Below, one piece after another: positions 8,920 through 20,900 of a DNA stretch of 52,642 bases. The stretch lies in contig NC_014718.1 in the NCBI RefSeq assembly GCF_000198775.1, positions 140,038 to 192,679 on the forward strand, in the 5' to 3' direction. The notes under the pieces are model-generated. The model saw only the letters and a list, made by a program, of their open reading frames with translations. It made no database searches and was not told where the DNA came from. The translations under genes and the position numbers were made by a program. Every line of letters begins with the position of its first letter. The first letter of the stretch is position 1. This stretch comes from Mycetohabitans rhizoxinica HKI 454. Its GTDB lineage: Bacteria; Pseudomonadota; Gammaproteobacteria; Burkholderiales; Burkholderiaceae.

Positions 8920-11900
8920 ATGCCTGCTTGCGTTGCCCCACTCACCCATCCGTTATCCACCGCGCAAACAGAAATTTGGCTTGCCCAAGAACTCCATCCT
9001 AACAGCCCCGTCTACAACATTGCTCAGTACACGACCATTGACGGTGCTGTTGACCCGGTTCTATTTGAAGTGGCGCTGCGGCAGGTGATCAACGAAGCGG
9101 ATAGCCTGCGGCTGCAATTTGTCGAAACCGATCAGGGCCTTCAGCAGACGGTTGGCTCAGTCGATGGGTTTCTGCCGTTCATTGATGTGAGCCGAGAAGC
9201 AGATCCCCAAGCAGCCGCCCACGCATGGATGCGTACCGATTACGAGCGGCCAGTGAATGTTCTACGAGATCCGCTATTCTGTTATGCGTTGTTGAAAGTC
9301 GGGCCCGAGCATTTTTTTTGGTATCAGCGCTACCATCATATTATGATGGATGGGTTTAGCCTATATCTCATTGCGCAGCGTGTCGCGCAGCTCTATAGCG
9401 CGCTATGCAAACATGCCGAGCCGCCGCCGTGTCCTTTTGGATCGGTCTTTCAGCTGTTAGAAAGCGACGTGCAGTACCGCACTTCCGCACAATGGGTACA
9501 GGATGAATCGTATTGGCTCAAACGTTGCATGGACTGGCCCGAACCCGCTACATTGGCGAGCCGGTCCGCGCCTGCGGTTGCAGTTGCTCATCGGTTCCGG
9601 CAAACCATCTACCTTGATTCTAAATCAATAGGTATTGAGACGGCGGATAGTAGAAATTTAGCCCAGTTCGGCGTTGCTACGCTGGCTGCTTACCTGTGCC
9701 GTTGGACCAGTGTGCAAGACATCGTATTCGGTTTACCAGTTAAAGCCCGGTTTGGGGCAAACCGACAGATTCCTGGTATGCAGTCCAATGTACTCCCTTT
9801 GCGGCTTACGGTACAGCCGGATATGAGTTTGTCATTGTTGATGCAGCAAGCCGCTCAAGCAATACAAAGCGCTCTTGAACATCAACGCTACCCCAGTGAA
9901 AGAGTGCGGCGCCAGCTTGGGTTGGTGAACCACCAACAACTGTTTAATACGGCGGTCAATGTAATGCCGTTTGACTATGATTTGTCTTTTGATGGTAACG
10001 CATCGACAAACCATAATTTGCTCAACGGTCCGGTGGATGATCTAATGATTGTCATTACCCAACCTGACGCCAATACGCTACAAATTGACTTTGACTTTAA
10101 CCCCGCTCGCTATACTGAAGATGAGTGCATTGCTCACCAACGCCGTTTTATTCAGTTTTTAAGAACGCTGGCCGCCAATTCCACGCAGCCGCTGCGCAGT
10201 ATCGATATTCTCACTGTCGATGAGCGCCAATTAATGCTTGAAACGTGGAATGCCACACAGCAGGATTATCCGGCGCACCAATGCATTCACCAGGTGTTCG
10301 AAGCGCAGGTTGAGCGCACGCCCGACGCCAGGGCGCTAGTGGCTGAAGGGCAGACACTGAGTTATGCGCAACTGAATGCACGAGCCAATCGCCTCGCGCA
10401 CCAGTTGATCGAATTGGGCGTCAAGCCAGAGGCGCGCGTGGCGATTTGTGTCGAGCGTTCACCCGCTATGATCATTGGGCTGCTGGCGATTTTGAAGGCT
10501 GGTGGCGCGTATGTGCCGCTCGATCCCGCGTATCCGAGCGAGCGCCTCGTGCATATTCTTGCAGACGCAGCACCGGCCATTGTGATCGCGGATGCAACAG
10601 GCCGGGCCGTGCTGGGAGACGCGACGCTCGCATCCCGCACCGTGCTGGACCCGAACACACTGTCGGAGCTGGCCGACACCAATCCATGGGTACCAGAGAT
10701 CACCGCTCGGCATCTTGCGTATGTGATCTATACGTCCGGCTCCACTGGCATGCCCAAGGGCGTGATGGTCGAGCATGCTCAAGCGGTCAATTTATTGTTC
10801 TGGGCTCTTCAAGCCTTTACCCCATCGGAGACACAGCATACGCTGTTTTCAACTTCAATCAATTTTGATCTTTCCGTCTACGAATGCTTCGTGCCGCTCG
10901 CGCAAGGTTCAACCGTGCGCTTGGTCGATAATGCATTGGCTTTGACAAACCATTCCGAGCCCATTTCACTGATCAATACGGTACCTTCTGCAATGCGGTC
11001 CTTGTTGGATCATCGAGCAGATTTGTCGTCGGCAACTACCATCAATTTGGCAGGTGAGCCGCTAAAAGCACAACTGATTCAGCAAATTTTTGAGCAGACA
11101 CCAGTCCAGCGTCTATGCAATCTTTATGGGCCTTCAGAGTGTACTACTTATTCAACCTGGCTCTCAATCCATCGCGAAGAACCGTGGATTGAAAGCATCG
11201 GCCGACCGATTGCGAACACTCGCATTTACCTGCTCGATGCGCAGGGCCAGCCGGTGCCGCTCGGTGCGGTCGGGGAGCTGTATATTGGTGGTGCGGGGGT
11301 TGCGCGCGGCTATTGGAACCGGCCGCAGTTGACCGCCGAGCGTTTTGTGCCGGATCCGTTCTCGATGGTACCGGATGCGCGCATGTATAAAACCGGTGAT
11401 TTGGCGCGTTACTTGCCCGATGGCAATTTGCAATACTTGGGGCGCAATGATGAGCAAATCAAGCTGCGCGGTTTTCGCATTGAGCCTGGCGAAATCGAGG
11501 CGTGCTTGACTCAGCACCCGCAAGTGCACGACGCAGTCGTGCTCGCGCGCGAAGGCTCGGATAAGCGGCTTGTCGCGTATGTGGAGGCTGCGCCCGATGA
11601 GCAGCTGGCCAGCACGCTGCGCTCACATGTGGCAGCGGCGCTGCCCGAGTACATGGTGCCCAGTGTGTTCGTGCGGCTCGATGCGTGGCCACTGACGCCC
11701 AATGGCAAGCTGGACCGGCGCGCGCTGCCGGCGCCCGATGATGAAGCATTAGTGCGTCAGGTGTATGAAGCACCGCAAGGTGAGCTTGAGACGACGCTGG
11801 CGGCGTTCTGGGCGGAGTTGCTTGGTGTTGAGCAGGTGGGCCGGCACGACAACTTCTTTGCGCTCGGTGGCCATTCGCTGCTCGCGATGCAGTTAATTGA

Positions 11901-14900
11901 GCGCCTGCGACGCCGGGGATTTGGGGTGTCCGTGCGCACGCTATTTGACACACCAGTGCTCAGTGCGTTGGCGCAGACGCTAGGCCAGCATTGTGGAGTG
12001 GTCGTGCCGCCCAACATGATCACGTCCGACACGGCCGCGCTCACACCATCGATGCTGCCGCTGATCGACCTGTCTCAGTCCGATCTTGACCACATCGTTG
12101 AGCAAGTACCTGGTGGTGTCGCCAATCTCCAGGACATCTATGCGCTCTCGCCGTTGCAGGACGGTATCTTATTCCACCATTTGCTGGCCAGTGACGGTGA
12201 TCCGTATCTGCTAATCACACAACTAGCCTTTGACTCTCGAGAGCGGCTAGACCAGTATCTGGACGCACTACAGCAGGTCATCAACCGCCACGACATTCTG
12301 CGCACCGCGTTTGTCTGGGAAGGGCTGTCCACGCCCGCGCAAGTGGTTTGGCGCCATGCGCCGCTGTCGGTGACCGAGCTTGCGCTAGATGCGAAGGAGG
12401 GGCCCGTTGCCGAGCAGTTGGCGCGGCGCTTCGATCCTCGGCACACTCGCCTGGACTTAACGCAAGCGCCGCTGCTGCGCTTGGCGATTGCGCAGGATAC
12501 CGATGGCCGCTGGCTGTTGGTCCAGTTGCTGCACCACTTGATTGGCGATCACTCGACGCTGGAGGCGATGCACACGGAGATACGAGCGTTTATCGAAGGA
12601 AAAGGTGAGACGCTGCCGGCGCCGCAGCCGTTCCGCAATCTGATTGCGCAAGCGCGTCTGGGCGTGGGTCAAACCGAGCATGAGCGCTTCTTTACCGAGC
12701 AGCTCGGCGACATCGAGGAACCGACGTTGCCATTTGGTCTGTCGCAGGTGCATCGCGACGGCGCGCAGGTCGCCGAAGCGCAGCGGATGTTGCCGCAGGC
12801 ATTGAACGATCGGCTGCGTGCGCATGCTAGACGGCTGGGTGTGAGTCTGGCGAGCCTGTGTCACCTGGCGTGGGCACAGGTGCTCGCACGCGCCAGTGGC
12901 CAACGACGTGTGGTGTTTGGTACGGTGCTGTTTGGCCGGATGCAAGCGGGTGAGGGCGCCGATAGTGCGATGGGGCTGTTTATTAATACGCTGCCGCTGC
13001 GTGTGGACTTGGAGGGCACTGTGGAGTCAGCCGTGCGCGCCACGCATGCGCGGCTGGCGTCGCTGCTTGAACATGAGCATGCGTCGCTGGCATTGGCACA
13101 GCGCTGCAGTGGGGTGCCGGCGGGCACGCCGCTGTTTAGCGCACTGCTCAATTACCGGCACAATGCGCCTAGCTCAAGCGAGCGCAGCATACTGCCCGGT
13201 GTCGAGTTGCTCAGTGTCCAAGAACGTGACAACTATCCGATCGGACTGTCGGTAGAAGACTATGGTCAAGTGTTGGGGTTGACTGCACAAATCGTTGAGC
13301 CAATGGATCCTGACCGGGTGTGCGGGTATATGCAGCAGGCGCTACTTAGCCTGGCTGAGGCGCTCGAGACAGCGCCTGAGTGGCCGGTTGAACAGTCAGA
13401 GATACTGCCCGCAAACGAACGGACCTTACTGCTTAAGACGTGGAACGCGACGCAGCGGGACTATCCAGCACACCAATGCCTTCACCAGCTGTTCGAGGCG
13501 CAGGTAGTCCGCACGCCCGAGGCGACAGCATTGGTCTATGAGGGCCAGACGCTGAGCTACGCGGAGTTGAATGCGCGGGCGAATCGCTTGGCGCATCAGC
13601 TCATCGTGTTGGGTGTCCAACTGGATGCGCGGGTGGTGTTGTACGCGCAGCGCAGTCCGGAAATGGTAGTGGGCATGCTTGCCACGCTCAAGGCCGGCGG
13701 CGCGTACGTGCCGCTCGATCCCACCTATCCGCGAGAGCGCTTGGCCTATATGGTGACGGACAGTGCGCCGATAGTCCTGCTTAGTGTGGGTACACCGCCT
13801 ACCGCAGTGACGCAACGCCTAAGGGCCGGGGTTCCGGTACTGGACCTGCAGGCTGATGCAGCACAGTGGGCACATCAAAGCACACACAATCCTGGATTGG
13901 CACTGACTGCACAGAGCCTGGCCTACGTGATTTATACGTCAGGTTCCACTGACCAGCCCAAAGGAGTGATGGTTCCGCACCAGGGTGGGGTAAATCTCGT
14001 CACCGCTATAGCTCGAGAGCTTGGACTCACCGCACAAGACAGGATGCTGCAATTTGCGCCATTGTCTTTTGATACATCAGTCGAGGAACTGTTTACGCCG
14101 TTGACTCAAGGTGCGACAGTCGTGCTGCGCACGGATGCCTGGTTGGCTGAAGCCGAACAGTTCTGGGCGCTTTGTGATACCCATCATGTAAGCGTGGTGG
14201 ATTTGCCGGTGCAGTTTTGGACACAGCTGGTACAAGAAGCGGCTCCCGTAGCAAGCAGTGTGCGCGTGATCCTTATTGGGGGAGACGCGTTGAGCGCGAC
14301 GGCGCGTGATGCCTGGTTTGCAAATAATGGCCACCGGCCGCGCCTGTTGAACGTTTATGGTCCGACAGAGACGACGGTGACCTCCACGGTGCATGAGGTC
14401 ACCGACGACGAAAATAGCTGGCGCACGATCGGCCGGCCGCTTGACAACACTCGGCTCTATATTCTGGATGCCTACGGTCAGCCGGTGCCGATGGGTGCGA
14501 TCGGCGAGTTGTATATCGGTGGCGCGGGGGTGGCGCGTGGCTATCTAAACCGTCCCGAATTGACCGCTGAGCGCTTCGTACGCGATCCGTTCGTAGCTGA
14601 GCCGGATGCGCGGATGTACAAAACGGGGGATTTGGCGCGCTACCTGCCCAATGGGAACTTGGAATTCCTGGGCCGCAATGACCATCAAGTCAAGATCCGG
14701 GGCTTTCGCATCGAGCCGGGCGAGATCGAGGCGTGCTTGGGCCAACACCCACAGGTGCGCGAGGCGGTCGTGCTGGCGGTGGGCGAAGGCAGCGCCAAGC
14801 GCTTGGTGGCGTATGTGGTGGCCGAGCCCGATGATGCGTTAGCCGGTACATTGCGCACCCATGTGGCGGAAGCGTTGCCTGAATACATGGTGCCCAGTGC

Positions 14901-17900
14901 GTTCGTGCGGCTTGATGCATTGCCACTGACGCCAAACGGCAAGCTCGACCGGCGTTCTCTGCCGGCGCCTGATGTGCAGGCGTTTGCGCGCCAGGCGTAT
15001 GAGGCACCGCAAGGCGAACTTGAGACTACGCTGGCTCAGATTTGGTCTGAATTGCTCGGTGTGGAGCAGGTAGGCCGACACGACAGCTTTTTCGCCCTGG
15101 GCGGGCATTCGCTGCTGGCGGTGCGCTTGATGAACCGAGTTGCCGCGCTCGGTATCGCATTGCCGCTGGCGACCTTGTTTGCTGCTCCGACGCTGGCCGG
15201 GTTGGCTGCCGCGCTCGATGCGCAGCACACATCAAATGGTGCGGCGCTGCCGGCGATCACGCCCGTGTCGCGTGACGGTACGTTGCCGCTGTCGTTCGCG
15301 CAGCAACGGCTGTGGTTCCTCGCGCAGCTCGATGGCGCGAGCGACTCATATCATATTCCACTAGCGCTGCGCCTGCGCGGCACCTTAAACCGCGTGGCGT
15401 GGCAGCACGCGCTGGATGCACTGTGGACACGCCATGAAGCGCTGCGCTCGGTGTTCGTCAGTGTCGAGGGTCAGCCGCAGGTACAGCTGTTGCCCGCCGA
15501 AACAGGTATGCCGATGAGCTGGCATAACCTGCGCGGCGCGCCCGACGCCGACGTGCAGCTGGCACAACTTAGCGCTGAGGCAGCCCGCACGCCGTTCGAT
15601 CTGGAGCGCGGGCCGCTGATTCGCGCATGCGGCATTCAATTGGCTGAAGACGAGTACGTGGTGTTGCTCACACATCACCATATCGTCTCGGATGGCTGGT
15701 CAATCGGGGTGCTGGTGCGCGAGTTGAATACCCTATACACTGCTGCGTGTGCTGGTCAAGCCGATCCGCTGCCACCACCTGCAATCCAGTATCCAGATTA
15801 TGCAGCCTGGCAGCGGCAGTGGCTCACAGGCGAACAACTCCAGCGCCAGAGTCACTATTGGCGCACAACGCTGGCCGATGCACCGGTGCTGCTCGAGTTA
15901 CCGACTGATCGGCCCCGTCCGCCGCAACAATCATTTGCCGGCGCGCAGGTGCCCATTCACATTGATGCAAAAACGACGCGCGCGCTCAAACGCCTCAGCC
16001 ACGCGCACGGCACAACGCTGTTCATGACGGTACTTGCCGCGTGGGGCGCGGTGCTCTCGCGCCTGTCCGGTCAAGAGGATCTGATTATCGGCGTTCCGAG
16101 CGCCAATCGCAATCACCGCGAGATCGAGCCGCTGGTCGGCTTTTTTGTCAACACGCTGGCATTGCGCCTCGATTTATCTGGTGAGCCGGACACTGCGCAA
16201 CTGCTTGAGCGGGTGCGGCGCACGACGCTGGAAGCGCATGCGCACCAGGATCTGCCGTTCGAGCAGGTTGTCGAAATCGTACAGCCGCCGCGCCGGCTCG
16301 ACTATACGCCGCTGTTTCAAGTGATGTTTGCATGGCAAAACAATGAAATAGCAAACTGGCGGCTGCCGAATTTAGCGGTCACGCCGGTCGAACTTAATTA
16401 CGATACGGTCAAGTTTGATCTTGAACTAGGTCTGTATGAGTCGGGCGAGGAGATCATCGGAGAATTAGGCTATGCAAGCGCATTGTTTGACCAATCCACA
16501 ATTTCGCGGCACGTTGGTTATTTCAAGGCGATGTTGCAAGCGATGGTCGCCCATCCACGGCAACCGGTGGCAACGTTTGAACTGCTTGCTGACGATGAAC
16601 GTAAACTGCTGCTTTACACGTGGAATGCGACGCAGCGCGATTATCCATCGCAATTATGCGTTCATCAACTGTTCGAGATGCAAGCCAAGCGTACGCCAGA
16701 GGCAATCGCGCTCATGTACGAGCAACAAACGCTCAGTTATGCTGAGCTGAACGCACAAGCTAACCGCCTCGCACATCAGCTGCGAGAGTTGGGTGTGCGC
16801 GCCAACAGTCGCGTAGCACTGTATGCATACCGCTGTCCGGAAATGGTAGTTGGCATTCTTGCTACGCTTAAGGCGGGAGGAGTTTATGTGCCGCTCGATC
16901 CCACCTATCCGCCAGAACGGTTAGCTTCTATGATGGCGGACAGTAAACCAGTCGTTTTGCTCAGCGTCGGCACCCCGCAAGCTGCAGTGACGCAATGCGT
17001 GGAAAATGGCGTACCAATACTAGATATACAAGCGGGTACAGCGCAGTGGGAACACCGAAGTGCATACGGTTTTGAGTCGCATAAACTAGCACTGAAAGCA
17101 CAGCATTTAGCTTATATAGTTTACACCTCGGGCTCCACGGGCCAACCTAAAGGGGTATTGATTAAACATCACAGCTTGGTCAATCTTGTGACGGCCATGG
17201 CTCGCAGACTTGACTTGGCTGCGCAAGACCGAGTTTTGCAATGTTCTTCGCTGTCCTTTGATGCGGCGATTGGGGAAATCTTTGTCACCTTAACTCAGGG
17301 TGCGACGCTAGTGCTACGCACCGATGCCTGGTTAGCCGGGGCCCAGCAATTCTGGGCGCTTTGCAAAGCCAACCGTGTAAGTGTGACGGATTTACCCACT
17401 CAATTTTGGACACAATTAACGCAGGAAAAAGTCGCTGTTCCAGATTGTGTCCGCGTGGTCATGATTAGTGGAGATGCGTTAAGTGCGGCGGCACGCGATG
17501 CATGGTTTGCCGGCGGTGGCCATCGGCCAAGGTTGTTTAATGTTTACGGTCCGACCGAAACAACGATAACTGCTACTGTGCATGAAATCACCCGAGACGA
17601 TGACAACTGGCGCAGCATTGGCCGACCGATTGACAATACGCAACTTTATATTTTAGACACGTACCGGCACCCCGTCCCGATGGGTGTGGCCGGGGAGCTA
17701 TACATTGGCGGAGTGGGTGTCGCGTGCGGCTATCTGAACCGTCCGGGCTTGAGCGCCGAGCGCTTTATACCTAATCCATTCTCGGTGATGCCCAGCGCGC
17801 GGATGTATAAAAGTGGGGATCTGGTGCGTTATTTGCCCAATGGCAATCTCGAATTCTTGGGTCGCAACGACCACCAAGTTAAGGTTCGCGGCTTTCGGGT

Positions 17901-20900
17901 TGAGCTTGGCGAGATCGAGGCGCACTTGACTCAGCACCCACAGGTGCGTGAGGCGGCGGTGTTGGCGCGGGGTGAAAGCAATGAAAAGCGGCTGATTGCA
18001 TATGTGGTCGCTGAGCCCGATGAGCAGCTAGCGAGCACGCTGCGCACGCACATCGCAGCCCGCCTGCCCGACCACATGGTACCAGCCGCATTTGTGCGGC
18101 TCGATGCGCTCCCCCTGACGCCCAATGGCAAACTCGATCGGCACGCTCTGCCCGCGCCGGACGATGCAGCGTGGGTCCGTCAAGTATACGAGGCACCGCA
18201 AGGCGAACTTGAAACCACGCTTGCAGCCATTTGGAGCGAACTGCTCGGCGTTAAGCAGGTGGGTCGGCACGACAGCTTCTTCGCGCTCGGTGGACATTCG
18301 CTGCTCGCGGTGCAGTTGATTGAGCGCCTGCGCCGCCGCGGCTTGGGGATGTCCGTGCGTGCGTTGTTTGACACACCGGTGCTCAGTATGCTGGCCCAGT
18401 TGCTGGGTCAGCATCGCGAAGTGGCTGTGCCGCCCAATCGCATCATGCCTGAGACGAGCGCGCTGACACCGGACTTGCTGCCGCTGATCGAGCTGACGCA
18501 GGCCGAGATCGATCGCATTGTTGAGCAGGTGCCGGGTGGCGTCGCCAATATCCAGGACATCTATGCGCTGTCACCCCTGCAGGATGGCATCCTGTTCCAT
18601 CATCTGCTGGCCAGCGAGGGTGATCCGTATCTGCTGACCACACAACTGGTTTTCGACACGCGAGCGCGGCTCGATCAGTATCTCAATGCTATTCAGCAGG
18701 TCGTCAACCGCCACGACATTCTGCGCACCGCGTTTGTCTGGGAAGGGCTGTCCATGCCCGCGCAAGTGGTTTGGCGCCATGCGCCGCTGTCGGTGACCGA
18801 GCTTGCGCTAGATGCGAAGGAGGGGCCCGTTGCCGAGCAGTTGGCGCGGCGCTTCGATCCTCGGCACACTCGCCTGGACCTGACGCAAGCGCCGCTGCTG
18901 CGCTTGGCGATTGCGCAGGATACCGATGGTCGCTGGCTGTTGGTCCAGTTGCTGCACCACTTGATTGGTGATCACTCGACTGCTGAGGTCATGCAGGCGG
19001 AGGTGCGCGCGCTCATCGAAGGGCGAGGTGAGACGCTGCCCGCGGCACAGCCGTTCCGCAATCTGATCGCGCAGGCGCGACTGGGCGTGAGTCCAGCAGC
19101 ACACGCGCGCTTCTTTACCGAGCAGCTCGGCGACATCGAGGAACCGACGCTGCCGTTTGGTCTGTCGCAGGTGCATCACGACAGTGCGCAGGTCGCCGAA
19201 GCGCAGCGGATGTTGCCGCAGGCATTGAACGATCGGCTGCGTGCGCACGCTAGGCGGCTGGGTGTGAGTCTGGCGAGCCTGTGTCACCTGGCGTGGGCAC
19301 AGGTGCTCGCACGCGCCAGTAGCCAACGACGTGTGGTGTTTGGTACGGTGCTGTTTGGCCGGATGCAAGCGGGTGAGGGCGCCGATAGTGCGATGGGGCT
19401 GTTTATTAATACGCTGCCGCTGCGTGTGGACTTGGAGGGCACTGTGGAGTCAGCCGTGCGCGCCACGCATGCGCGGCTGGCGTCGCTGCTTGAGCATGAG
19501 CATGCGTCGCTGGCACTGGCACAGCGCTGCAGTGGGGTGCCGGCGGGCACGCCGCTGTTTAGCGCACTGCTCAATTACCGGCACAATGCGCCTAGTTCAA
19601 GCGAGCGCAGCATACTGCCCGGTGTCGAGCTATTGACGGCGGAGGAGCGCACTAATTACCCGTTGACACTGTCGGTGGAGGACTTTGGCCAAGCGTTGGG
19701 GCTCACCGCGCAAGCGGTGGCATCGTTGGACCCAGATCGGATATGTGGGTATATGCAGCAGGCGCTGCATAGCTTGGCTGAGGCGCTCGAGACGGCGCCT
19801 GAGGGGCCGATTGAACAATTGGAGGTATTGCCCAATGAGGAGCGGGAACTGCTGCTGCAGACATGGAACGCGACGCAGCAGGACTATCCAGCACACCAAT
19901 GCATCCACCAATTGTTCGAGGCGCAAGTCGAGCGCACGCCAGAAGCGACAGCATTGGTCTATGAGGACCAGGCGCTAAGTTACGCTGAACTGAATGCACG
20001 AGCGAATCGCTTGGCGCATCAGCTCATTGAACTGGGTGTCCAACCGGACGCGCGAGTGGCAATCTGTGTGCAGCGCAGCCCGGCAATGGTGGTGGGGCTG
20101 CTGGCGATTTTGAAAGCGGGCGGGGCGTATGTGCCGCTGGATGTGGCGTACCCGGGCAAGCGACTCGCGCATATTCTACAGGATGCGGCACCGGAGATTG
20201 TGCTGGCCGATGCGGCGGGCCGGGTGGCACTGGGTGAAGCGGCCTTGACCAATCGCACGGTGCTGCTGGACCCGAACACGTTGCCGCAGCGGGCGAGAAC
20301 GAATCCGCTGATACCGGCGCTAACGTGCCGTCATCTTGCGTATGTAATCTATACGTCCGGTTCGACCGGTACGCCTAAGGGCGTGATGAATGAACACCAG
20401 GCGTTGGTCAACCGCTTGCTTTGGATGCAACAAGCCTATGGCTTAACGGTTGCTGACCGCGTGCTTCAAAAAACACCCTTTGGTTTTGATGTGTCTGTTT
20501 GGGAGTTTTTCTGGACGTTGCTCAATGGTGCAACTTTGGTTGTGGCGGCTCCCGAGGTCCATAAAGATCCTACTGCCTTGATGGAGCTGATTATCCGGCA
20601 GCGCATTACCACCGTTCATTTCGTGCCGTCCATGCTTGGCACATTCCTGCACAATGAAGGAGTTGAGCAGTGTACATCCGTAAAACGGCTAATTTGTAGT
20701 GGTGAAGCGTTGCCAGGAACAAGTGTGCGGCTTTGCCAAAGGCGGTTGCCGGGGGCGCAGTTATATAACCTGTATGGTCCGACGGAAGCTGCAATTGACG
20801 TAACAGCCTGGAATTGTCCATCGGATTATGCGGAAGACACCGTGCCAATTGGCCGCCCGATTGCGAATACGCAAATCTATCTATTTGATGCCTACGGCCA

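Noticed and set aside
12457..12945. Leftward frames inside the NRPS (also 18808-19368)
   Set aside because: They are duplicated shadows of the repeated C domains, and their mutual similarity only reflects the repeat on the sense strand.
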